From JAAZIN01 sp033809435 (GTDB taxonomy: Bacteria > Bacillota > Dethiobacteria > DTU022): 23,100 bases of DNA. The first letter of the stretch is position 1. Each line of letters opens with the position of its first letter. The DNA lies in the NCBI GenBank assembly GCA_033809435.1, contig JAPXLS010000009.1, positions 1-23,100 on the forward strand, read 5' to 3'. Of the stretch, positions 1 through 6,485 are shown one piece after another. The translations under genes and the position numbers were made by a program. A model generated the notes under the pieces. The model made no database searches, was not told the DNA's origin, and saw nothing but the letters and a program-made list of their open reading frames with translations.

Positions 1-22
1 TGTTTACAAGGAGGCGAAACCC

Positions 23-115
23 GTGAAAAAGGAGTACGAGAAGCCCGAACTGATCCTGTACGGCGATCTTAACGAGCTGAGCGGCGCGGCGGACGGTTCA
101 CAATTTTTGAATTAA
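23..115 (+). CDS. Short RiPP (lasso-like) precursor peptide, 30 aa
   Basis: The reading frame opens with GTG at 23, eight bases after a strong AAGGAGG ribosome site (8-14), and ends with TAA at 113-115, giving 30 residues. The N-terminal half carries Y5-x-x-P8-x-L10 followed by G14. This is the spacing of leader peptides that bind the PqqD-like recognition element in lasso peptide clusters. Counting from that Tyr, the usual -2 Thr position is Ser20. The remaining tail (AADGSQFLN) has no Gly at position 1 and no Asp/Glu at positions 7-9, so it cannot form a normal lasso ring. It may be a decayed precursor or belong to another RiPP class. The nucleotidyltransferase gene just downstream supports a RiPP setting. 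The small size leaves some doubt that it is translated. Confidence 0.6.
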   Translation: MKKEYEKPELILYGDLNELSGAADGSQFLN

Positions 116-149
116 AAACAAATTGAGCATTTTCGGAGCAGTGCAAGGT

Positions 150-1358
150 ATGGCCTGGAGTAACGCCGAAAAAGAAATTTACGAGCTGTTGAAGAGCCAT
201 TACGGATCGAGAAAGGCTTTGGCTCTATGCACAGAACCGCCACCTCCCCTGTCCCGGGACGCCGCCGGCGCCGCCGCCGCGCAGGGTGTGGCGGCCTTTT
301 TTTACGAGGCCCTCTCCGCAGGACGGCCGGCAGCGGAGCCGCCTGCCGGGGTGATGGCGGAGCTGAAAAGGGCGGCGGGCCGGACCGCCCTGCTAAATAC
401 CCTGATGTCCCGCGAAGGGGCGGCGCTCTTCCGTGAGCTGAACGGCGCCGGCATCGACTACATCCTGCTGAAAGGGTTCGCCCACCAGGACAAGCTTTAC
501 GGCGGCCTGTGGGTGCGCCCGGCAAGCGACCTGGATCTGCTCATCCACAGGGCGGAGCTGCCCCGGGTGAAAGAAATATTGCATGCCCTGGGCTTCTCCC
601 CCTTCGTGGATGCCGGCTTCGGCGGGACGGAGCAGGAATGGACGGCCATCAAGGAACAATACCACAATGAAATGCATTTTTACCGCTCCCTGGGCGGTTT
701 CACCGTGAATGTGGACCTGCACTGGGATCTGGTCAATCTGATCCAGCGGGGTTCGCCCCTGGATGGGATCTACCCCATAAATGATTTCCCCTGGTTCGAG
801 CACCGCGACCTGATTCTCCTGGAGGGGGTCCCGGTACACTGCCTCAGCCTGGAGATGCATTTCCTGCACGCCCTCTTTCACTTCTCCCTGGGGCACAAGT
901 TTGCCGGGGTAAAGTGGTTCGTGGACCTGTGCCAGTTTGCCGCCCTGCCGGGTGACTGCCTGGATTGGGCCTCCATCTACAACATGGCCGCGCTTCACCG
1001 TTGCCTGAAGCCGGTAGCCCTGACCAGAAAACTGGTGACTGCAGTGGCCGGCGAGGGCGGCTGGCCCGTAGAAGCAGGGGGGATCAGCCTCGCTGCGGAG
1101 AAGATCGGCCCCCTGGAGCTGCGCTTCTACCGGCAGAGGCTGTTTTCGGGGAAATCCTACACCGGGATATATCTCAGCCTGGTGCTGCTGCCTCCCCGGC
1201 TGCGGGACCGGCGGAGGGTGCTCTCGTACCTGCTGTTCAGCAGCGAGGCTTTCCCACACTGGAGAACGGGTAAACGGAGGATCATCCCGGGGCTGCAGCC
1301 GCTCAGCCTGGTGCTGAAAGCTCTCCGGGAGCAAGCCGGCAGGTTGTTCGGACATTGA
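150..1358 (+). CDS. Nucleotidyltransferase-fold protein (NTP_transf_5 type), RiPP cluster associated
   Basis: A 402-residue soluble protein. Residues about 95-145 hold the family hallmark: a hydrophobic strand into LLKG, then LYG, then R followed by D127-L-D129-LLI. The two Asp residues are the expected metal ligands of a nucleotidyltransferase (pol-beta/MNT-like) fold. Members of this uncharacterised family (PF14907) recur in lasso peptide and related peptide clusters, where a tailoring role is presumed; the substrate is unknown. The start is uncertain. ATG at 150 has GGAG 11 bases upstream, while an in-frame TTG at 123 and GTG at 141 are poorer. It begins about 35 nt after the small precursor gene and is probably cotranscribed with it. 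It ends 19 nt before the convergent EAL-HDOD gene. The family call is firm; the biological role is inference. Confidence 0.75.
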   Translation: MAWSNAEKEIYELLKSHYGSRKALALCTEPPPPLSRDAAGAAAAQGVAAFFYEALSAGRPAAEPPAGVMAELKRAAGRTALLNTLMSREGAALFRELNGAGIDYILLKGFAHQDKLYGGLWVRPASDLDLLIHRAELPRVKEILHALGFSPFVDAGFGGTEQEWTAIKEQYHNEMHFYRSLGGFTVNVDLHWDLVNLIQRGSPLDGIYPINDFPWFEHRDLILLEGVPVHCLSLEMHFLHALFHFSLGHKFAGVKWFVDLCQFAALPGDCLDWASIYNMAALHRCLKPVALTRKLVTAVAGEGGWPVEAGGISLAAEKIGPLELRFYRQRLFSGKSYTGIYLSLVLLPPRLRDRRRVLSYLLFSSEAFPHWRTGKRRIIPGLQPLSLVLKALREQAGRLFGH

Positions 1359-1377
1359 ACGTCCCTGCCCGCCGGCA

Positions 1378-2586
1378 TTACAGCGGCAGCTGGCTGTACC
1401 ATCTCAATGCATCGATATAGGACTGAGAGATCAGGTCGCTGTCTATATCCAGTTTTTGTGCAAGCGCCAGGGTTTTTTCCCATTCACCTTTTTCATAACC
1501 CAGGGCCACCTGATACAGCTCATTCAGCTCCCCGCTGCTCAGCAGCGTTTCCCATACCGCGTCCGGGGCCTTTATTTCGGTCAGAATCTCTTCGAGCGGT
1601 CTTTTGAGTATAACATCCAGCAAGGAGAAAAAACCCGCCAAGAACAGAGCCTCCGATTCGTCTCCATGCCTTGTTCCCAGGGAGATCAGCTCCATAAACC
1701 TGGCCCGGATCAGGGACAATCTGGTCAACTCATCGGGCCTGTCCTGTCCCAGTTCATACAGAACCATGATGTAGATCCATTTTTTAAGCTCTTTTTCGCC
1801 CAGGGTAACCATGGCCTGTCTGATCCTTTTGATTCTAAATCTGAAACCAAACACTACGGAATTTACCAGTCTTAACAGGTTGTATGTAAGCGATAGATCC
1901 CTGGCAATAACCTCTTCAATCTTTTCAAAATCCAGCTCCCCTGTACCGCTGATCAGTTTGATCAGCTGAAAATGGCTTGCCTTGAGCGGCAACAACCTCT
2001 TTGCAGTCAAAATCTCGGGCCTGCTGAAAAAGTAACCCTGAAAATAATCAAAACCCATCTCTTTTGCGTACTCGAACTCTTCCCTGGTTTCCACCTTTTC
2101 CGCAAGACGCTCCACGGGCAAACCTTCCAACTGAACAAGAATATCCTTTATCTCTTTGCGGTCAACCCGTAAAAAGTCCACCTTTACAATATCCGCCAGC
2201 CCGATGAAGGGCTCGTATCCCTGCATGCCCCGGTAATCATCCAGGGCGATCCTGTAGCCCGCACCCTTCAGATCCCAGCACTTCCGAAGCACCTCCCGGC
2301 TTGGCTTCACGTCCTCCAGTATCTCCACCACCAGCAGGTGGTTGGGAATGAGGGTGGCCACCTCGTCGCAGAGGAGCTTCTCCGTGAAATTGATGAATGC
2401 CGGCTTGCCCCCGGTAATAGTCTCGATGCCTATGGTCTGAAAGGCATTTATGATCACTATGGAGGTGGCCCTGTCGCCCTGCGTCCCGTCAAAGGCCTCG
2501 GCATAGCCGCTCCTGTAGAGCAGCTCGTAGCCGTGCACATTTTCATTTCTGTCGAAGATGGGCTGCCTGGCCAGGAATATATCCAT
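1378..2586 (-). CDS. EAL-HDOD domain signalling protein (YuxH/CdgJ-like)
   Basis: 402 residues starting MDIFLARQPIFDR, the typical beginning of this family; a purine-rich AGAGGGG lies just upstream. An in-frame start 8 codons earlier (2610) is possible but has a weaker site. Residues about 1-200 are an EAL domain. The ExLxR motif is present as E21-L-L-Y-R, and INF, VVEILE, ALDD, VKVD, AEKVET and YFQGYFFSRP segments keep most metal and c-di-GMP contact positions. The loop after ALDD is unlike the usual DFGTGYSS, so phosphodiesterase activity can be neither assumed nor excluded. Residues about 205-395 are an HDOD domain, a protein-interaction module related to HD hydrolases but lacking their metal site. 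EAL-HDOD proteins act in motility and c-di-GMP signalling (for example CdgJ of Vibrio), which suits its place opposite flagellin. Confidence 0.85.
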   Translation of the reverse strand: MDIFLARQPIFDRNENVHGYELLYRSGYAEAFDGTQGDRATSIVIINAFQTIGIETITGGKPAFINFTEKLLCDEVATLIPNHLLVVEILEDVKPSREVLRKCWDLKGAGYRIALDDYRGMQGYEPFIGLADIVKVDFLRVDRKEIKDILVQLEGLPVERLAEKVETREEFEYAKEMGFDYFQGYFFSRPEILTAKRLLPLKASHFQLIKLISGTGELDFEKIEEVIARDLSLTYNLLRLVNSVVFGFRFRIKRIRQAMVTLGEKELKKWIYIMVLYELGQDRPDELTRLSLIRARFMELISLGTRHGDESEALFLAGFFSLLDVILKRPLEEILTEIKAPDAVWETLLSSGELNELYQVALGYEKGEWEKTLALAQKLDIDSDLISQSYIDALRWYSQLPL

Positions 2587-2719
2587 ACCCCTCTTCCCTC
2601 TGATCTCCACCTCGGATCACCCCGCTGGTTGGATTTTCCGGAATCTTTACCGGCCTGCGCCCGCCCGGGCAATGGCTCCCATGGTCCAAAGTTGACCGGT
2701 TCCGGATAATTTTATAGCC

Positions 2720-2728
2720 ATTATATCA
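2720..2728 (-). promoter_or_regulatory. Candidate extended -10 promoter for the EAL-HDOD gene
   Basis: Read on the minus strand this is TGATATAAT, an exact extended -10 element (TG-N-TATAAT). No good -35 hexamer is visible at the usual distance, which extended -10 promoters can tolerate. It lies about 135 nt upstream of the EAL-HDOD start. The rest of 2587-2870 shows no gene and no riboswitch that I recognise. Confidence 0.4.
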
Positions 2729-2870
2729 TAGAATGCGGCAAAGGCGCCTATATTCCAAATTGCGAGACAGGCAGCGCCCCCGCTCCCCTCTATCTAGGAC
2801 ATTCCCCCTTCCCCGATCACGGCCAGATCTCTTGCGGGCTGCCCGGGCCAATTACTTTTCAAAAAGGATC

Positions 2871-2897
2871 TAAAGATCTGCCGGCAAATGCCGATAT
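2871..2897 (+). promoter_or_regulatory. Sigma-D (sigma-28) promoter of flagellin
   Basis: TAAA at 2871-2874, exactly 15 bases, then GCCGATAT at 2890-2897. This is an exact match to the B. subtilis sigma-D consensus TAAA-N15-GCCGATAT. Transcription would start near 2904, giving a leader of about 125 nt before the flagellin start. The matching sigma factor is encoded in this window at 18443-19204. Confidence 0.9.
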
Positions 2898-2948
2898 GAG
2901 AGGTAGAAGATCCTTGTCGCCACAGGCGGCAGGGAAAGCAAAAAGGAT

Positions 2949-2978
2949 AGTAAGTCAATTCGGCCGGTTGACTTTACT
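2949..2978 (+). other. Stem-loop in the flagellin leader
   Basis: AGTAAGTCAA (2949-2958) pairs with TTGACTTTACT (2968-2978), with a single bulged T and a loop rich in CGGCCG. It lies inside the inferred leader, just before the two CsrA-type hairpins. It could stabilise the transcript's 5' part or present the downstream sites; no function is proven. Confidence 0.45.
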
Positions 2979-2984
2979 ATAAAG

Positions 2985-3002
2985 GTGGACAGGGAGGTCC
3001 AC
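2985..3002 (+). promoter_or_regulatory. Candidate CsrA-binding hairpin 1 in flagellin leader
   Basis: A perfect 6-bp stem GTGGAC/GTCCAC closes the loop AGGGAG. CsrA prefers GGA in a hairpin loop. The segment GGACAGGGAGGT agrees with the published binding consensus RUACARGGAUGU at 10 of 12 positions by eye. It corresponds in layout to the upstream CsrA site of B. subtilis hag. Confidence 0.65.
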
Positions 3003-3010
3003 ACAAAATC

Positions 3011-3025
3011 TGACCAGGGAGGTCA
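3011..3025 (+). promoter_or_regulatory. Candidate CsrA-binding hairpin 2 overlapping the flagellin ribosome site
   Basis: TGACC (3011-3015) and GGTCA (3021-3025) form a perfect stem around the loop AGGGA. The Shine-Dalgarno sequence AGGGAGGT (3016-3022) lies in the loop and 3' arm, 8 bases from the ATG at 3031. Binding here would block ribosome entry directly, as at the downstream CsrA site of B. subtilis hag. Confidence 0.65.
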
Positions 3026-3030
3026 TGTAC

Positions 3031-4203
3031 ATGAGAATCAACACCAATATCAATGCGCTGAATGCGCACCGCCAGCTCATGGTGAACACGGAGATGGGCG
3101 GCAAGGCCATGGAGAAGCTCTCCTCGGGGCTGCGCATCAACCGCGCCGGCGACGACGCCGCCGGCCTGGCCATCAGCGAGAAGATGAGGGGGCAGATCCG
3201 GGGCCTGCGCCAGGCTTCGCGCAACGCCCAGGACGGCATCTCCCTCATCCAGACCGCCGAGGGCGCCCTGAGCGAGACCCACGCCATCCTGCAGAAGATG
3301 CGGGAGCTGGCCGTGCAGTCCTCCAGCGACACCAACACTGACGATGATCGCAAGGAGATCCAGGAGGAGATCAATCAGCTGGCCCAGGAGATCACCCGCA
3401 TTGCCGAGCAGACCCAGTTCAACACGAAACCCCTGCTCAACGGTGAGCTGGAAGTGATCCTCCATATCGGGGCCAATGAAGGGCAGAATGTGAGGCTCTC
3501 CATCGGGGATATGGGGGCCGCGGAGCTGGGCGTCAAGGGGACGGTTTATAAGGCTGGAGAAGTTCTGGAAGGTCTGAATGTGCGCAGCCTCACCGGCGAG
3601 GAATTGACTATCAAATTGGTCGCATCTGATGAAAATGCTAATGAAGCAGTACCAGAGACAACAGCAGAATATGAAGATGGCACCATCACCATCACCCTGG
3701 CCCAGGCAGCCGGCGATGGTGAAGGAGCCGGCGCCATCACCGCCACCCACGCCGATGTGAAAGCGGCCCTGAAGTCCGTTGCCGCCGGGGCCGGGATCCT
3801 GGTGGAGACAGTAGAGGGCTTTGATGGCAGCGCATTAGCAGCAGCAGAGGATGATATTGAATATGAACCCGAAGTTGACTCGGCCGCCTCAAAAGGCGCG
3901 GGGATTTATGTGATCACCCAGGAAACTGCCGATGCCGCCATCAATACCATCAACGAGGCCATCACCATGGTATCCGCCGAGCGCTCCATGCTCGGGGCCA
4001 TGCAAAACCGGCTGGAGCATACCATCGCCAATCTGGGCACCTCGGCCGAGAACCTGCAGGCCGCAGAATCGCGGATCCGCGATGTGGATATGGCCGCCGA
4101 GATCATGGAGTTCACCAAGGCGAACATCCTGAACCAGGCCGCTACGGCCATGCTGGCCCAGGCCAACATAGCGCCGCAGACGGTGCTGCAGCTGCTGGGC
4201 TAG
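3031..4203 (+). CDS. hag: Flagellin
   Basis: 390 residues forming the filament subunit, exported through the flagellar type III apparatus. The N-terminal D0/D1 region (about 1-140) opens with MRINTNINALNAHRQL and includes LSSGLRINRAGDDAAGLAIS and QKMRELAVQSSS. The C-terminal D1/D0 region (about 295-390) has the AESRIRDVDMAAEIMEFTK stretch and ends in VLQLLG. The central part (about 145-290) is variable, acidic and glycine/alanine rich, making the protein longer than minimal 270-residue flagellins. I chose ATG 3031 because the ribosome site AGGGAGGT ends 8 bases before it; an in-frame ATG at 3025 is too close to that site. Expression should need the sigma-D promoter at 2871-2897, and translation looks CsrA-controlled. 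The repeat block begins 28 nt after the stop. Confidence 0.97.
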   Translation: MRINTNINALNAHRQLMVNTEMGGKAMEKLSSGLRINRAGDDAAGLAISEKMRGQIRGLRQASRNAQDGISLIQTAEGALSETHAILQKMRELAVQSSSDTNTDDDRKEIQEEINQLAQEITRIAEQTQFNTKPLLNGELEVILHIGANEGQNVRLSIGDMGAAELGVKGTVYKAGEVLEGLNVRSLTGEELTIKLVASDENANEAVPETTAEYEDGTITITLAQAAGDGEGAGAITATHADVKAALKSVAAGAGILVETVEGFDGSALAAAEDDIEYEPEVDSAASKGAGIYVITQETADAAINTINEAITMVSAERSMLGAMQNRLEHTIANLGTSAENLQAAESRIRDVDMAAEIMEFTKANILNQAATAMLAQANIAPQTVLQLLG

Positions 4204-4230
4204 GCACACCTGATAACCACCGCAATGACA

Positions 4231-4465
4231 GGGGGCGGCCACAAGGGCCGCCCCTACAAATACAGGGGAACGCAAAAACAACCCGTAGGGGCAGGCAAAG
4301 GGCGGCCACAAGGGCCGCCCCCACAAATACAGGGGAACGCAATTACACCCATAGGGGCAGGCAAAGGGCGGCCACAAGGGCCGCCCCTACAAATACAGGG
4401 GATCGCAAAAACAACCCGTAGGGGCAGGCAAAGGGCGGCCACAAGGGCCGCCCCTACAAATACAG
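4231..4465 (-). repeat. REP block, left of the transposase: four tandem 66-67 bp units
   Basis: Four copies of a perfect hairpin (GGGCGGCC-ACAAG-GGCCGCCC on the plus strand) lie at 4233-4253, 4300-4320, 4366-4386 and 4433-4453. All have the same orientation and spacings of 66-67 bp. On the minus strand each is immediately preceded by GTAG (units 1, 3, 4) or GTGG (unit 2), the tetranucleotide at the foot of REP elements. Linkers are also nearly identical, with conserved ACAAATACAGGGG and GGGGCAGGCAAA segments. CCCCT and AGGGG, or GTAGGGGC and GCCCCTAC, allow alternative folds. The first unit is truncated on its left side. This block fills most of the 354-nt gap between flagellin and the transposase gene. 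Confidence 0.9.
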
Positions 4466-4596
4466 CCTGCCCTGCATCCCCCGGGCAAAGGCACATATCT
4501 GCAATAAAATGATGGAAATGCGCTAAAACCGCTTACCGGCAGGATAATTAGCATTAAATGGCGAATTCACCGGCTATCATGTTATGGGAGTTCAAA

Positions 4597-5241
4597 ATGA
4601 ACCCTGATTCAAGAGGCCGTCACCGCCGAAGCATCCGCCTGCAAAAGTACGATTATGCACAGCCGGGAGCCTATTTTTTTACTGTCTGCACGCAGGGCCG
4701 GGCATCTTTATTCGGCCGGATAGGTGATGGTGAAATGCATTTAAACGAAGCGGGTCAGATGGTATGGAAGGAATGGAACAGCCTGACCGATCGTTTCACC
4801 CGAATCGTTCCGGATACATTTGTGGTCATGCCCAACCATGTACACGGTATCTTGATGATTACCCGGCCAGTAGAGACAGATGCGTATATCCCGGAGCAAG
4901 AAAAGGCTACCCTTGCAATTGATCGCGAAATGTCGAAAACAGCCGAGAAGGCACCCACGTTGGGACAGATCGTGGGAACGCTCAAATCCTGCACCACTGT
5001 TGAATTTGTACGGGGGATCAAAAGCAAAGGATGGCCGTTGATTTCGCGGCGGCTATGGCAGCGCAATTATTACGAACATGTAATCCGCAACGAGGATTCG
5101 TTGAAGCGCATCCGGCAATATATTGTGGACAATCCCCTGACCTGGCATGTGGATCGTGACAATCCGAATAGAATCGGGGAGGATGATGTTTGGGATACAT
5201 TGTTCACGGTTGAACCAAACCGCCCCCCAGACATGCCATAG
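4597..5241 (+). CDS. REP-associated tyrosine transposase (RAYT, Y1/HUH family)
   Basis: 214 residues of the IS200-like transposase_17 family. The RRSIRLQKYDY and AYFFTVCTQ segments are typical of its N-terminus. The HUH metal motif is H81-V-H83 within MPNHVHGIL. The nucleophilic Tyr is Y158 or Y159 in LWQRNYYEHVIRNE, followed by the family's RQYIVDNPLTW. The start at ATG 4597 is preceded by GGGAG at 6 bases; the upstream in-frame ATG at 4558 lacks a good ribosome site. RAYT enzymes nick and rejoin REP single strands and are usually domesticated, single-copy genes flanked by REPs. Here four hairpin repeats lie on each side, a textbook arrangement. All motifs are intact, so it is probably functional. 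Confidence 0.93.
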   Translation: MNPDSRGRHRRSIRLQKYDYAQPGAYFFTVCTQGRASLFGRIGDGEMHLNEAGQMVWKEWNSLTDRFTRIVPDTFVVMPNHVHGILMITRPVETDAYIPEQEKATLAIDREMSKTAEKAPTLGQIVGTLKSCTTVEFVRGIKSKGWPLISRRLWQRNYYEHVIRNEDSLKRIRQYIVDNPLTWHVDRDNPNRIGEDDVWDTLFTVEPNRPPDMP

Positions 5242-5259
5242 GCAAATACATGGACCAGG

Positions 5260-5486
5260 GGCGGGCGGCCGCAAGGGCCGCCCCCACAAATACAGGGGGA
5301 CACAATAACACCCGTGGGGGCAATCAAAGGGCGGCCACAAGGGCCGCCCCTACAAATATAGGGGATCGCAATAACACCCGTAGGGGCAGGCAAAGGGCGG
5401 CCACAAGGGCCGCCCCCACAAATACAGGGGAACACAAAAACAAGCCCTAGGGGCAGGCAAAGGGCGGCCACAAGGGCCGCCCCTAC
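5260..5486 (-). repeat. REP block, right of the transposase: four tandem 66-67 bp units
   Basis: Four hairpin copies at 5263-5283, 5329-5349, 5395-5415 and 5462-5482, spaced 66-67 bp and in the same orientation as the left block. The first has loop GCAAG instead of ACAAG. The minus-strand tetranucleotide is GTGG (units 1, 3) or GTAG (units 2, 4). The last unit stops right after CCCCTAC, where the conserved linker is lost. The block ends about 27 nt from the stop codon of the aspartoacylase-like gene and fills the 5242-5512 gap. Confidence 0.9.
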
Positions 5487-5512
5487 TTGTGCCTGCCCGG
5501 GGTGAGACCCGA

Positions 5513-6340
5513 TCAGTAAGGGGTCATCCCCAGCTGCTCCAGCAGCGCCGCCACCACCCGGGTATGCTCCTGCACCCGCTGCTCCAACGGCATTTTGCGG
5601 CAGCTCTCCACCAGAAATCCTTCAAGGCCCAGAATGCCGACGGCGGCGTGGATGGTTCCGCCCCGGACGGCGCCCCTTCTCAGCAGGAAAGGCCCCTGAA
5701 AGGGGGCTCTCGCCGCATTGGCCCTCTCCATCACCGCGGAAACAATATCCAGCGAAGCTGCGCCGCGGGGGTAGATGATGGTCTGGCCCAGCGCACCGGG
5801 ATTCGTCTTCTCATAATCCGGCGCCTCGTGCAGGTCAAGGACCCACTGGGGCCTGCAGCAATCCATGACATCGTAGATGGCCGCAGCAAGCTGCCCACAG
5901 GAGCCGCTCCCGGCGCCGCCCGGAAAGGCCCTGTTCAGATCGCCGCAGCCGGGGGCGCAGCGGCTTCCCGCGATGAGGGCCCGGGGGTTGGCCCGGGGCA
6001 GTACAAGGAGAGTGCCCCTATCGATAGCCCAGGTGGCAATGAGTTCGGCGGCCGCCGCTCCTGCCGGCTCGTCGCCGTGGATGCCGCCGATGATGAGCAC
6101 GGTGGGGCCCTGCTCCGCCCCTTCGATGATATGGAGGGCGGTCTCATCGGCTGTTCCGGGCAGGAGCTGCCGCTGCGATACCGCTGCCGTTGGGATCGAG
6201 TTATCCGTTTCACCGCACCGGCGCTCCGGCACCGCTCCCCCGCAGAACCGGCTCAAGGCGGCGCTCTCCCTGATTAAATTGCCGGGAAGAAAGAGAATGG
6301 CTGCCGCAACAATCGTTGTAAGCAATTGTTTTTTGATCAT
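5513..6340 (-). CDS. Exported succinylglutamate desuccinylase/aspartoacylase-family hydrolase
   Basis: 275 residues. The N-terminus (MIKKQLL then a hydrophobic stretch to about residue 19) looks like a signal peptide or membrane anchor. The M14-like zinc site is visible: H88 and E91 in GGIHGDEPAG, and H171 in LDLHEA. LNRAFPG (135-141) supplies the family's substrate-binding Asn/Arg. These enzymes cleave amide bonds of N-acyl amino acids or short peptides; the export signal suggests a peptide or cell-wall substrate, which is inference. I chose ATG 6340 because GAGG lies a few bases upstream; the longer frame from 6364 lacks a site. It is the last gene of the flagellar/chemotaxis run, 145 nt after cheW, and may or may not share its transcript. 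Cysteines are numerous (C33, C42, C128, C132, C148, C161, C162). Confidence 0.78.
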   Translation of the reverse strand: MIKKQLLTTIVAAAILFLPGNLIRESAALSRFCGGAVPERRCGETDNSIPTAAVSQRQLLPGTADETALHIIEGAEQGPTVLIIGGIHGDEPAGAAAAELIATWAIDRGTLLVLPRANPRALIAGSRCAPGCGDLNRAFPGGAGSGSCGQLAAAIYDVMDCCRPQWVLDLHEAPDYEKTNPGALGQTIIYPRGAASLDIVSAVMERANAARAPFQGPFLLRRGAVRGGTIHAAVGILGLEGFLVESCRKMPLEQRVQEHTRVVAALLEQLGMTPY

Positions 6341-6411
6341 CTTTTCCTCTCCCTGCTGCTGCATCCGTGGGGCTCTGCCCTCTCAGCATCCCCCGCGGGA
6401 AGGGGGGACCC

Positions 6412-6434
6412 GGGGCGGCGGGATCATCCGCCCC
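6412..6434 (-). other. GC-rich hairpin between cheW and the aspartoacylase-like gene
   Basis: GGGGCGG and CCGCCCC form a perfect 7-bp stem with a 9-base loop in the 145-nt gap 6341-6485. No T-run follows on either strand, so it is at best a weak terminator or a transcript-processing structure for the minus-strand operon. Confidence 0.3.
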
Positions 6435-6485
6435 GGCTCCCTCCAGGGGAAAGGGGGCCTTGACACCTCCTCCCGGGGGGGGATA

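Noticed and set aside
393..1355. 320-codon minus-strand frame opposite the nucleotidyltransferase gene
   Set aside because: It is a high-GC shadow frame; the plus-strand product has recognisable family motifs and this one has none.
1340..1400. Terminator between the convergent nucleotidyltransferase and EAL-HDOD genes
   Set aside because: Only 19 nt separate the genes and no stem with a T-run is visible.
2740..2870. Possible riboswitch upstream of flagellin
   Set aside because: I looked for c-di-GMP class and other conserved cores in the GC-rich stretch and found none; the sigma-D promoter lies downstream of it, so it would not be in the main transcript.
4225..4512. Open frames of 80-130 codons across both repeat blocks, on both strands
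   Set aside because: They are products of the tandem 66-67 bp repeats (period near a multiple of three) with repeated Gly/Arg/Pro-rich peptides and no ribosome site.
4233..5482. Regularly spaced repeats that resemble a CRISPR array
   Set aside because: The segments between hairpins are almost identical to each other, not unique spacers, and no cas gene is near. The GTRG-hairpin pattern and the RAYT gene explain them as REP elements.
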